Shown here piece after piece: positions 9,499 to 21,109 of a stretch of DNA of 64,000 bases. Positions within the stretch are counted from its first letter, which is position 1; each line of letters opens with the position of its first letter. The translations under genes and the position numbers were made by a program. The notes beneath the pieces were generated by a model that saw nothing but the letters and a program-made list of their open reading frames with translations, ran no database searches and had not been told where the DNA came from. The DNA is from Membranipora membranacea (lineage: Eukaryota; Bryozoa; Gymnolaemata; Cheilostomatida; Membraniporidae), in contig OU612071.1 in assembly GCA_914767715.1 (NCBI GenBank), forward strand, positions 3,038,001 through 3,102,000, given 5' to 3'.

Positions 9499-11637
9499 AG
9501 TCATGGTTTGAAGTTAAAATCTGGTTTTCAGTCTTCCTAAAATTTAAACGAATTATAAAGTACATTTAGTACAAAAATTATCACATTTACATGTTCACTT
9601 TGAAATCTCAGCAAACGACAATTCAACTTTGAGAAATGCATAATGATTGATAGGGTTTGCTCCTCACACTTACATAGAAATTAATTAATCAAGGGTAAGT
9701 CCAACAAAAGAACTTTGCTGGCGAAGTGTTGGAGGATAAATACCATCAATCAATCAAGCAATTTATCAGTTCACAATGTATTACACGTGTATCCCTAAAA
9801 CATCCGCCTCCATTACAATTCGGCAATCTAGACAACAAATTAGTTATTTTGGTATCACATTTATACGTGGCTGTCTGCGCTGAAGGTAAAAAGCTCACAT
9901 TTAAAAATCAGAAACTGAAATTCTAGCGATACATACTATAGAAATGATTCCTAAGAGTATGATTTACAGGGTGGATTTCTCCCTTTTGATTGTGAACCTG
10001 CCATCTTTTACCAAAGCGCCTAGTAAGTAAACCCAGCTGAGGGGTTTGGGGGCGCTGGAAGCCCACCCAACGGGGTGCGGCGCAGAGCCCCGGCCCCAAA
10101 GCCTAGAGAGCAATTTTGGGCCTTTGCATTGCATTGACTGGGTTTTGTAGGAGTGTCTCAGGTGAAAATTCACAAGCAGATTACTAAAAGAATAAAGCAG
10201 TCAACCTAAATAGTATGCAACCTACAGCCACGATCGCCATCCCGAACGCCATTAAGGGCTGCCTGTGGGTTGTTTTTTGTTGTAATCTATCTTATCATAC
10301 AATCAAGGTGCTTGTCAATTAGATCAGGAATAATTCTGCCTGGTATCCTACCTAATAACCTAAAGCATGACATAAGTATTCCAAATGACAGCACCTTAAT
10401 CGGCCGCCTGTATATCAACGATGTGTTTTTTCTGAGGGAGATCAATTAAATTAGCTTGAGCAGACACAGCTGAATTTTATTGTGAAAAAACTATGGAGCT
10501 TAGCTGACTTTGAACAAGAGAAAATCACAGATGAGTATGGGCTAATAAATTCTGTGTTAATTTGGCCTCAGTTCAATCTGTGCTATATAAGGGACAGTTT
10601 GCTGACACCCTCTGATTATTATGATTATAACACTGGGCTAATACAATTCACTGCTAAGCTTCTGATCCCACTGTTGAATAGAGTTGATGATTGACTGTCC
10701 ATTCATACAGTTATAAAATTGTCAATGTAAATAAACATACATCATCTAGTATTGTCATTTACATGAAATAGGCCTATATTATGTAACTTTGGGGTGTGGC
10801 GGTATACTTTAGAACATTCCTGTTGCTCTCTTCCACCGGTCACGGCCTGCGGCGTAACCAGTTGATCAGGAGCGACTCGGAATGCAGGCAAATGAACCAA
10901 ACTTGGTCTAGTATACTAGGACATGGCCCTTATATTTTAATTAAGAGGTAACATGAGTGAATATAATTAGGCTGAGTATTATGTAACCTCAAGGTCAGAT
11001 TATCAAACCATTACTGGCTAGGTTTCATCTGGCTAAAAAGTGTGATGGCAGTCATAAGATCAAAGTGATAAACATCATGAACTTCCTTTGCTTTGATAAT
11101 GATCGATCAATCACATGCAGGTATGGTGTAAGACTACCTGTCATACATGACAAGTTGTCATACATGACAAGTTGGCAGACCCAGAAATCAAGAGGTTTCC
11201 AAGGACGAACTATAAACCCGGACTACCACTCTGCGTCCAAGAGTGTGGATGCAATTTAGGCCTAGTGTATAATATTTCCAAGCCAAAACTTGACTGTAAA
11301 TTTTATTAATTGCATAATTTTACCTCATTATGTGGATGAAATCGTCTTGATTTAACCAACTTGGGAGGAGCAGCCATAACGACACTGGTAGGTAAGGCTC
11401 GAATATTGAATAGCCGCTTACAATACGTAGTGTTAATAAGCAAATACATAGGTATGTGTACTGTGATGGTAGGAGAACACAGTAACTCTTGCAAAGGGTA
11501 GCTTCAAAAACTTTCTGAGTAAAGGAAGCTGGAAAAGGGAGGAGAAAGGGAGATAGGGAGGGGATGGGAATTACCCCTAAAAACTGGGAGCCTCCCTACC
11601 AAAAAGGGAGACTTGTCAGGTATGCTACCTGCATGTG
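9499..11637. other. Intergenic, no supported gene
   Basis: One 70-codon frame at 10482-10694 (+) reads smoothly (for example WSLADFEQEKITDEYG) but has no ATG-context, motif or splice support. Treat it as hypothetical at best. Confidence 0.3.
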
Positions 11638-11652
11638 ATCACAGAGTAAGGA

Positions 11653-11690
<38 letters not shown>

Positions 11691-11705
11691 TCCTTACTCT
11701 GTGAT
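11638..11705. repeat. Perfect 68-bp palindrome with (TA)n centre
   Basis: Arms 11638-11671 and 11672-11705 are exact reverse complements. The outer 16 bases of each arm are unique (ATCACAGAGTAAGGAT and its complement) and the centre is alternating TA. It could extrude as a cruciform. Confidence 0.9.
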
Positions 11706-13640
11706 GTGATCATAATGCTGTTGACTGTAGTAATATTTTTTTCTAAGTTTGCATTTGACATGATCTGGCAACTGTCACTGCGGGAGGTTAATCTTCGACT
11801 ATGTTGTCCTTTTTATGAACTCAGGGACTGTGGAAATAGTGTACAAATCCTCTGTCTGTTTAGACAGAATCATTACGGAATGCACTTTCTATTGAATAAG
11901 TCAGAGTCATACACTTAGGTGCAAGATTTACTAGCTTACAGACTATGCATGATAATATCTCCCATTATTCAATTTCCATAGGCTAAGTAATTGGCTCATC
12001 CAACATTCCCTAAAACCACAAACTGATTGATTCTGCAGCCACATGTTTCAAAATTATTATGATGTAAACAATTTCAACAGTTCAATAAAAGGACAGATAA
12101 TAGTGACTGCAAAATAAGCAGTAAGCCCAAAATTGACCAGGGGACTATGAACAAGGTTTTTAGGCCACATGAATCTGTACGTACAGGGGGGGGGGGGGGG
12201 TTCTCCTAGTTTTCGCCACATTCTACTGCTCAATAATTTATTTTTAACTGTTACCAGTTCCTAGTCTAATTTAAGCTCGACAAATCTTCATCCATGCTTT
12301 TTATATTGACCCAGGACGATTAAATGAGGCTAGGGTGTCAACTAAAATTTTTAATAATTTTTATACCCTTGTATACTGCTGCATTCCTATTCTGCTGTGA
12401 TAGAATTGAGAGAGTATGGAGTTTTGCAAAAAAAAACGATAAAGAAAATCGGAATCAATATAACACATCACATCTAATAATCTGTGGAGTGCCACTAGTA
12501 TAGACCTTATGACATGAATTAGCACTGCAGTGCACTGATGATTCATTATGCATACTGCAACTGCTAACTGCAATTATGCTAACTGCATAGTACAGAGGCA
12601 CTACACAAATGATCATTGTGTAGACCACAACAAATACCTTATGATATCAGGACCTATGATATTATCTATAAATAGCAAAATTTATAAATAGCACATATGG
12701 ATCACATTGACCTAGCTCAGTGTCAATCCTCTGGCATCCTGTGACATCATGCATCTAACCCTAGCATAAAACATCTTGCTAAAATTTTTCAGTATTTTCA
12801 GACTGTTCAGATGTTTTACCCAATCGCAGGCACTTGGTGTCATGGTGTCAGGTAATCAACACACAGTCTTTTTCTGTGATTTGGTTCCGCTTTTTCGATG
12901 TTTGCCAGATTATAGGCAGTACCTAACTACTTGCATGTCCAAGCATGTCAAAGCATGATTTCCAAGCAATAGCATAATACTAATTAAATAGTACATCTCC
13001 AAACAAGCTTTGATCTTCTGAGTGAATAATTTGGCCATTAATTTGACACTTGTTACCTGGTTATTTCGGAAAGTTTTATATTCGACTTTTAAACGTTTGC
13101 AGGGAAATGAGTATACGAGTCATCATTCTGTCTAATTAACCCAGTCTCCCTATCTTATTTAAATTTTGTGCGAAATATATATTTTAATAAATTAAATATT
13201 TATGATCTGTGTCTGACACAATTAGCCTATTGATAATCTCATGCAGTTATAGCAATTCTACCCCATATCATTCCTCTGCACACATGGTTGGAGCCACCAA
13301 AACTCGTTTGGGCTTCTTGTTGTACTAAGGTACACAAAGAGACAACATCTTCATGTGTCGACTTTCTATTCATGATGAACACAGACAACAGTTTCATACA
13401 CCCACATGAAAAAATCACAGGGTTATGTGAAATAGAGCTTATTTCAAGAATTGTGTTGTTACAATATGTGGTCAAAACATTTTATAATTGACCACTATTG
13501 ATAAGCACCCTTGAGACTTGTAAAGCACAGCCAGCCGAATAATTGTAGCTGGCATCAACCACTTGTGCCATCATAGGATACCTCATTCAATTGAAATCTA
13601 ATCTGAAAACAACATCAGTCTCTCAAACTAGTACAGCAAA
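11706..13640. other. Intergenic upstream of the DUF4806-type gene
   Basis: A poly-G run of about 16 lies near 12186. No gene-like frame is seen. The DUF4806-type gene's promoter should be in the last few hundred bases, but no clear TATA box is visible. Confidence 0.4.
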
Positions 13641-16600
13641 ATGGCTCCAAAAGCACCATTGTATTACATCGCCAGCTCCATTGGAAGAGAGGAAGTAAGC
13701 ATTGTTAGCAGTAATTGGATCAAAACCTCAACTTTATTAAAGGAAAAGGACAAGCTAAAACACTCAGTTGTGGTGAGTCATAAATTTTCTTAGCAAAACA
13801 CTTTTTTTTTTAAATTTCCAATATTCAAATATGCAGTTTTATTTTAATGATTTCAAATCTATTTTTTGAGATTTATCAAGTTGGTTCATTTGAAAAGAGT
13901 GCCATATGGTTGAAATGCCCCAAATACTGATTTTTGGTATACATTGGTGTTTAGCAGCGCCAACATGGATTGACAAGACAAAGCCTCGCAAGTGCCTATG
14001 CCTTACTGATCTGTGGATATTTCAAATGTTATCTTGGATTCCTTTCTTATTGACTAGTGTAACAGCTGCTCTGATTATTTTTTCCAGAAATGCTATTGGC
14101 CACCACCCACCACAAACGGAAAAAGCCTCAGGAAGGAGCATGCATTTCCAGATATTGGCAATTGGAAGTTGTATGACGCGAAGATATTGCAGCTTACAGG
14201 TAATGAGACAAAGCTAACATTGTCTACGGCATTGGTTTCAATAAATTATCATGATAGCATCACACTATAGGAAAGTACTATATTACGCCGATAAATTCAT
14301 GGTGAGTTATAACTCAAGATTGATTCATGAGATAAAATGCATTACCAACTTAAAGACCGATTATAGAAGAATCATGATAGCGGGCCCCACCAGATGCACT
14401 TGACTCAGAATTGATTTAATAACCTATAATGTTATTCGAGGCAGCCTCTTCCCAATATATATGTTCAATGATTCGATATCTCTGATTTTTGCAACACAAT
14501 AAGCTAGCCCAATCATCCAGGTGTTGTTGTAGTCGCAGAAAGGGATCATTATTATCAGCCAAGTCTATTTTTGACATTGCCTTGGAGTTGTGATGTCACG
14601 GGAAAGGGGTTGACAACTCCGACCATCTGTGAACAATAATTGAAATACACCAGAAGTGCTAAACATCTATTTCTCTCTTGGTATCTTCAATATCAACTAT
14701 ACATCCGTTGACAGTTAACGTCCACCATGGGTTCAATATTTAGATGGTTTCTGCCAAAGATGAATATCATGGATCCATTTCGGTTCATTGATAACCCATA
14801 GTTACATTAAAAGCAGCCACTTTGTTTTGTTGTTAAGTTTAGAGAGAGTGAAAATACGACTTCAGAATAAGTACCTAACATTTTATCGACTGCTAGCAAA
14901 AAAATTCTTTGTTTTTAGATGAAGATCTCACTTCAACTCCGAAAGAAAAAAGCCCAGAATTATGAGTCCAGAACCATCGGCTAGTATGCGTAAGCATCCC
15001 TTTCTCCTTTTAGTCTCTGTACAAAAATCAGGCTCATTGCAACAAAGATACAGTATCCAGTTTTTTTCTGAGACTTGAACAGTATTGCTCAAATGAGAGA
15101 ATAATATTGGATTAGATAATAGCCAGACAACTTTGGACCGGAACTGAGATCTGCCTCCGCTTCTAACACTTAATTGGAATGCCTCAGAATCATGCATAGG
15201 TGGTTCAATACATCAGTGCACTCTTTAAAACATGTTCATTGCAGTAAGATGAAGTTGGATTGAACCTATAGCAGGACAATTTCAAAAAGAATACAGATAA
15301 GCTAAAGATTTTTGAAAACTTATCATCTGAAATCCTTTTCACATAATTTGGTCAAATATTTGAATAAATTCCAACCAATAGATTGGCCGAGGTCACTGCA
15401 GAGTAATCCATTTTGTTGCTGATGATAAATGTGACCAACTTGATCCGAATCGATACGGTAATTTCCGGACTACAATAGCTCAGTCAAGTTTGCTAGACGG
15501 ATATTTATCATCTGTTACTATCAAAACTGTGGACCACCTCGCTACCTTTGTTCTGTTACTAGATTTAAGCTCATTGGTCACTTTTTCAGCTCAACAATGG
15601 TATACTATAACAACACAACCCTATTTGTAACGAAATACATAAATATCTTATGAGTTGTCCCTCTCTGTGAAAAATGGTGGACAACTCCTGATTGAACTGT
15701 TGAACCTTGATAAGGAACTTTTAGCATTGAATGGAATACTATGATATTTTAATTCCAAGTTTTTATTGTAGATGGATATTCACAATCGTGTGTGGAGTTG
15801 GGGGAAACTTCAAATCAGAAAATTGAAAGTGAGTTATTTGAATGTTGATAAATAGATTAATACTCCCTGGATGGCAGCGACCATTTCGATCTAAATCATA
15901 CATTTTTTTATCTGTTTGTCAATTATTAGGCTGTCACTTACTGCCAACACCAACACAATCAGGCAAAGTAATTCATCCACAGTCTTCCCTCAAATACAGG
16001 ACAAAGTACCCCAATATATTCTTTGCGAAACAAAAGACTTTGCCTTTGGTTGTATCGCTGGAAAAAACTTTGTGAATAATTGGTTGAATGGATTTTCATA
16101 TTTCTTCTATAGGGTTGCTGACAAACCTTGATATGAAGGTCAGCAAGATAATCTGACACCTTGAGAGAGGAGAGAGTGGCAGTTGCTCTGCAGTCGAGAA
16201 AAACATACTCGACATGTTTGAGAGCCCTCTGATATCTCCAGAGGAGCTCACGCTTTTCAACGAGCAACTCAAAGAGGATGATACCAAGTATCAGCAATTT
16301 GTAAGTAGACCAGTGGTTAATCAGTACTTTAATTTGCAATATCAAAAATTTTGGGTAGCAAACATGCTGCAAAAATAGGTGGATATGTAAAAGGGTGGCT
16401 AGATTTGGCCTGGAGTTCAGGGGTCAAGGGAAGAATCATTTCTGCAGCACATGATCTACATCTGATATGAATCATGACTGTGCTCGAATTAGTTTGCTCT
16501 TATTAAACATAACGGCAAAGAGAAGGCGAATTACAGAATGTCAACCATATCGGCAGATCGGCTACATGGGGGCCTGGACGGAAAAAAACAGACTTTTTAA

Positions 16601-18599
16601 CTTTCATGACGCATATACAGATACGCCATTATAAAAATGTTGTGTTTTTTTCAGTTTCCATAAAATGTATTCTTGCAGCAAAAATTCTGTGAGACAATCG
16701 GAGGAAGGAGCCTCACCGAGGCTGTTTTCACCACAATGAGGAGAGTGGCTTCAAACCATGTTTGGCAGCATTTCACGCTGCAGGGCACAAAGACAAAACA
16801 GTGCCTTGCAGGCACAAGAGTCTTCAAGACGATAGGAAGTAAGTAAAGGCTTTGATGACAAAATGCTGCCTTAAGCGTAATTTACACACATTTGTTGATT
16901 CAATGAGTGCTTTCAGAATTATTAGCGGAAGTTACCTGCCCATGAGGTTTTGGAAGACAACTACTTGTGTAAGGCATTTAGTATGAACCCTCATGTGATG
17001 GGCAACATAGACAATTGTTATTCATTATATACTCTGTGAGCTTTTAAGGGTAGAAGCACATGACATTTATGAGCAGGCAGGGGTAGTGGTTCTCACTGTA
17101 CTTCAAAAATTTTATGATAAATCTAGACATTAAATGGAGTATTAGCAGTGATGCATTTATTCTTGGGTGCTATTACACCATTGGGATGTGTAGTAGCAAC
17201 GGTGTTATCATCAATCATACTTTGAGTTTGAGCTTTTCGAGATCAACTGATATTAATTTTTTATCTACCCTATAGGAGTTAAGTTTTCGCGGCATTCAGG
17301 ATTCGCATTTCGGTTGATTCCTAGGTTGCGAAATTTAGTGTATCTTAAATTAAACTCACTCACCATAGTTGCATAAACAATGTACAATGATACAGGAATA
17401 CACCTTCCCAAGCATGCAAGCTAGTGTGGTGTAGTGGTCTAAGTGTCTGCCTTGCAATCAGATGGAGAATTATGCCCTGGGTTTGAATCCCAGCTTGGAC
17501 ATTTTTTTAAAATTTTCACTAGTAAGCCTACTAGCAAAATTTAGTTCCAGGTCCAGATAGCGAAATTAAACTCTAGCTAAATTAAACTCCTATAGGGTAA
17601 ATGATTTCTTTAACAAATAACAACTCGAACGTGATTGTGAAACGCTGCTCAATCTCATGCAATTTTCAAACTCAAAACCCAATTAAAGTTGATCAAGTAG
17701 TAAATAAAACCTGGACTGCAGACCAAATGAGAACAACATTGCCAATAAACATTTAAATGGTCAAAACTCAAGTGCCTGTATATTGTGCTTTGTTTAAGTT
17801 TCTTATGTTCACTATGTTTTACCCCAGTTTTGTTTGACTGCCTGCGCTGCCTTCTAGTAATTGATATGTTTATCTTTCAAAGGAGCTGTGAGGGCACTGG
17901 GATACAATGACACTGTGTTGATAGAGAAGATGGGGAATCTCTGTAGAGCCGCACCTAATCAGAAGGGCGGCATCAACTTTAGTGTTGGAAACAAAATGTA
18001 AGTTGAGTGGCAAATGGCCTGTCATGACAACCTTTGTTGGGTGGGGAGGGGGCGCCGACAAAGCTTGTCAAGACATACTATCTAGCTCAGTACAATGAAT
18101 TGCACACAGACTGGCACTTTTAGGTTAATTGCAGTTCAAGCTCCAGGTAGTCAAGTTTCATTGAAAGACTTAAGATTGTGTAAGGTCTTTCAAGTAAGTA
18201 TTAGCCTAGTTTCTCTAAACAAGTTACAAATATGTATGCAGCTTGTTAGAACTAAAAGTAGCGAGCAAATAACAAAGGTCAATGCTAAGCCGATGCTCAA
18301 TGAATGATAAATTTTTATTTTAGGAGCCCTATTTTGAGTTTACTATCTGACTCTGTTACCATTCAATCCAACGAATCATATAACTATTTTGAGCTTTGAG
18401 CTCAGACCTCTGTACAGGAGCGGACAACTCCTTAAAATACAAAGGAGTCTTGAAAGAAGCATTGTATCGGTGGAGTTGAACCAAATGCATTGTAGGAAAA
18501 CAACTGTAATAAGAATGTGTTGTTATTCTCTTCTTTTAGAAAATCACAGAGCTTACTCTGAATGGGGACAGCGATGACTGCAGCATAGATAGCCAATAA
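13641..18599 (+). CDS. DUF4806-type protein gene, eight exons, one likely frameshift
   Basis: Exons: 13641-13772, 14088-14199, 14919-14989, 15772-15828, 16194-16300, 16679-16838, 17883-17997 and 18540-18599, with AATAAA at 18595-18600 overlapping the stop. Exons 1-2 encode the N-terminal module common in this family (EVSIVSSNWI, CYWPPP, NWKLYDAKIL). Exons 5-7 encode the DUF4806 region (GGRSLTEAVFTTMRRV, RALGYNDTVLIEKMGNL). Exon 3 is 71 nt; phases of its neighbours require 72, and its frame meets TGA. A missing base in the six-A run at 14946-14951 would restore phase. Exon 7 ends in phase 2 as written, but the last exon reads well only in phase 0 (KITELTLNGDSDDCSIDSQ then stop). Family function is unknown; many invertebrates carry multiple copies, some linked to transposons. 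It is either a gene with assembly errors or a recent pseudogene. Confidence 0.75.
17267..17598. mobile_element. 332-bp inverted-repeat element (MITE-like) in an intron
   Basis: Ends are inverted copies of ACCCTATAGGAGTT (17267-17280 and 17585-17598), with weaker similarity further in. It lies in the intron between DUF4806 gene exons 6 and 7. TA flanks both ends but a target duplication is not certain. It contains a tRNA-like segment. Confidence 0.6.
17422..17500 (+). repeat. tRNA-derived SINE head (Ala-TGC-like)
   Basis: Box A-like TGTGGTGTAGTGG and a good box B GGGTTTGAATCCC (17479-17491) flank an anticodon-like loop CTTGCAA (TGC). The T arm pairs 5 of 5, but the acceptor stem does not pair, so this is a SINE or tRNA relic rather than a working tRNA gene. 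A T run follows. Confidence 0.6.
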
Positions 18600-18600
18600 A

Positions 18601-21109
18601 GTAAAAAAATAGATATCTAACCAATTTTATTTTTCTCCACCATTAATGTTCATTTTTTACTTTTGATAAACAAAATTGTTGATTACACGTATATAATCAT
18701 CATTGAACATTATTTTGCAATGAATAAAACACCTTGGAACATCACTACACTCTTTGCTAATCAGATGACGAATATGAGGATTTGATAGACTTGTGAGGTA
18801 AACAGAGCTTTGAAAGTTGTAGTGCTGAAGCAATGGCTGTTGTCTTACTGTCATTGCTGTGCAGTGCAAATCGTCAAGTCATTTAAATTTGGAAATTTTA
18901 ATGGAGTTCAGCATTGACGAATTGGATTGTTATGATGACGTTATATAAATGGTTTCTCCAAATATCGGGCAAAATGCGCTCAGGGAATCGCCACAATACT
19001 GGGTTTCAATGATAAAAAATTTCATCGTGAAACTGTTATGAAAACATTTTGTAAAACATCGTTCGAAACTATTATCACGGCAATAAAATTGTGTCTACAC
19101 ATTTTGCTATTTTGATGTCGTGGCACGACGTTTTCACGAGGACCACTACTGTTATGATAATGTTATCAGAACATTTTCATAACATTTTGTGTTTGCTGGG
19201 TATCTGAGGAATAGCGGTAGTTTAATGTGTTCCAGCCCATTTTGGAAGGAAAATTATCGATCGGCTTGGAAAATTTATCGAATTAGGGAGCTCATTCATG
19301 AGCTGCTTGATGATTTTGACTTTGCTGCAACAAACATTATGCATGGGTGTTGTTTCATTCGACGGGCATCTTAAATTGAGACTTGCTTGAAAATGATTCA
19401 GACAGCGGCAATATCACATTTCTGGACATAGCCTACCTTATGTCAAAAATATCAGTTTAAAACTCATTGATGACATCTTAACCTCAAAACATGTAAGAAA
19501 GGGCAAATCACACCATATCAACCAGCCTAATACATTCATAATCCCAACCAGTCTCACAATGGCCCCTCTGGGCGCCTGGTTATTAAAGGTTTAAGAGGTT
19601 TCAAGAGGACTTTCAAAATTGACAAGCTGAAAATTGGTAGTGTCAAGCTCCCTAAAAGACTCTACCCCACATACCCGTAATACCAACTTGTGGCAAGAAA
19701 TTTAAAAGTATCATAGAGAAAAAAGAGTAGAGGAAACTTATGGATACTAAGTTGTTGCAGCTCTAATGCTGCCATCCTGAGTTAAATGCTGCAGCTCTAG
19801 ATTATCATCAATTTGACAAGATTGTTTAAGGAAACTTTATACCTCCTAGTTCCCAGTCCTCTGTCGATAAAGTTCCAACTCAGTGAGCATGGTATACGAT
19901 AGGCTGATTTAAAAATACCATACAAGGCTAAGACCAAAGCTACCAAAACCTTGCAGAATCAAAATCAAATTTAATTGACCAGTAATTGTGTGTATTGATA
20001 ATATCACTTGTTACTTTTCGGATCTTATTAAAGTAGAATTGACAAAAATTGACAAAGTTCAGTTAGCAAAATTGTTTGTGCATCGAATTCTATTTCAAAA
20101 TCACAATGTTTCCATATGTTGGTGTGGCATCATTTGAGTGCCAAATTGGATACATGGAATTAACATCGACACTTAATTTTAGTAAAGCGTGTCAAATTCA
20201 AAACTGCTGGGCTTTCAATCAACAGACAAATCAGTTGATACAAACTAGAATATCCACTGTCTTTTGTTTCTATTCTTCTAAATTTCTTGTGGATTTTGTT
20301 TAGCAGAACAAAAGACTTTCTATATGTATATAAAATTTGTGGGGTAATAACTCTGGTTTAAATATTTATACAGACAAGGAGATGATAATTCCTGCAGCTA
20401 TTGAACTACAAAATCCATATAAGTCACTGAGCTGTGACAATTTTAATATTTTTTATAAATTATACCACAATTATCACATGCGTGTTCTGCTAGAGGCCCG
20501 ATTTCCACACCAACTCCTGCCCACTTCCCACTATTTGTAATTCTCACTATTTCCTTCAGATTTGAGAGATAACAGCCCTATCGCCGCTTTTTAGTAACCA
20601 TCCAAGCACCTGTCGATGTGTTTAACCTCAGTTCGATATTTTAGTAAAAAGTACGAACATGAAATTTTTTGGGATCATAATATATGTGTTTTATGCCCTT
20701 CCTAGTGGCTAGATACTCTATCTCAGAGCATCAGCAGCCAGGGCTCCATCCTGCCATCAAAATGGATGGCTCGGGTGCTTCGGCCCTTCAAAGCACTGCG
20801 ATGCGATGCAGCGCAGTATTGCTGTCAATTGAAATCTCCAACTTTTGAATTTGGATAACTTGGCAAGTAGGTCCCCAATTAGCCATGCTCATAAAGCCAA
20901 TTGAAAACCTGAGTGTATGTCATCCACACCTCTGAAGTATTGTGGCGTTTATGGTTGCGCCATTCCTAGTTATACAGAGTTACAAATTCAGTTACAGTGG
21001 AAATTCTTTGGAAACATAAATTAGTTTTACCACCATGACTGAATGTATCCAGCATAGTTTCAGTGTTGTTACAAATAACTTTTACCTTTGTTCCGATTAG
21101 TCACAGAGT
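18601..21109. other. Intergenic, no gene seen
   Basis: About 19,000-19,200 has short reiterated ACATTTTGT and AACATT-type motifs ending in GTTTGCTGGGT, which looks like a repeat tail. Frames at 20076-20540 show no coding character. Confidence 0.35.

Noticed and set aside
10482-10694. 70-codon open frame with smooth protein-like sequence
   Set aside because: No motif, splice partner, promoter or neighbour supports it; random frames of this size occur in the window.
17422-17500. Functional tRNA-Ala gene
   Set aside because: The acceptor stem does not pair and it sits in a repeat element, so it is kept only as a SINE head.
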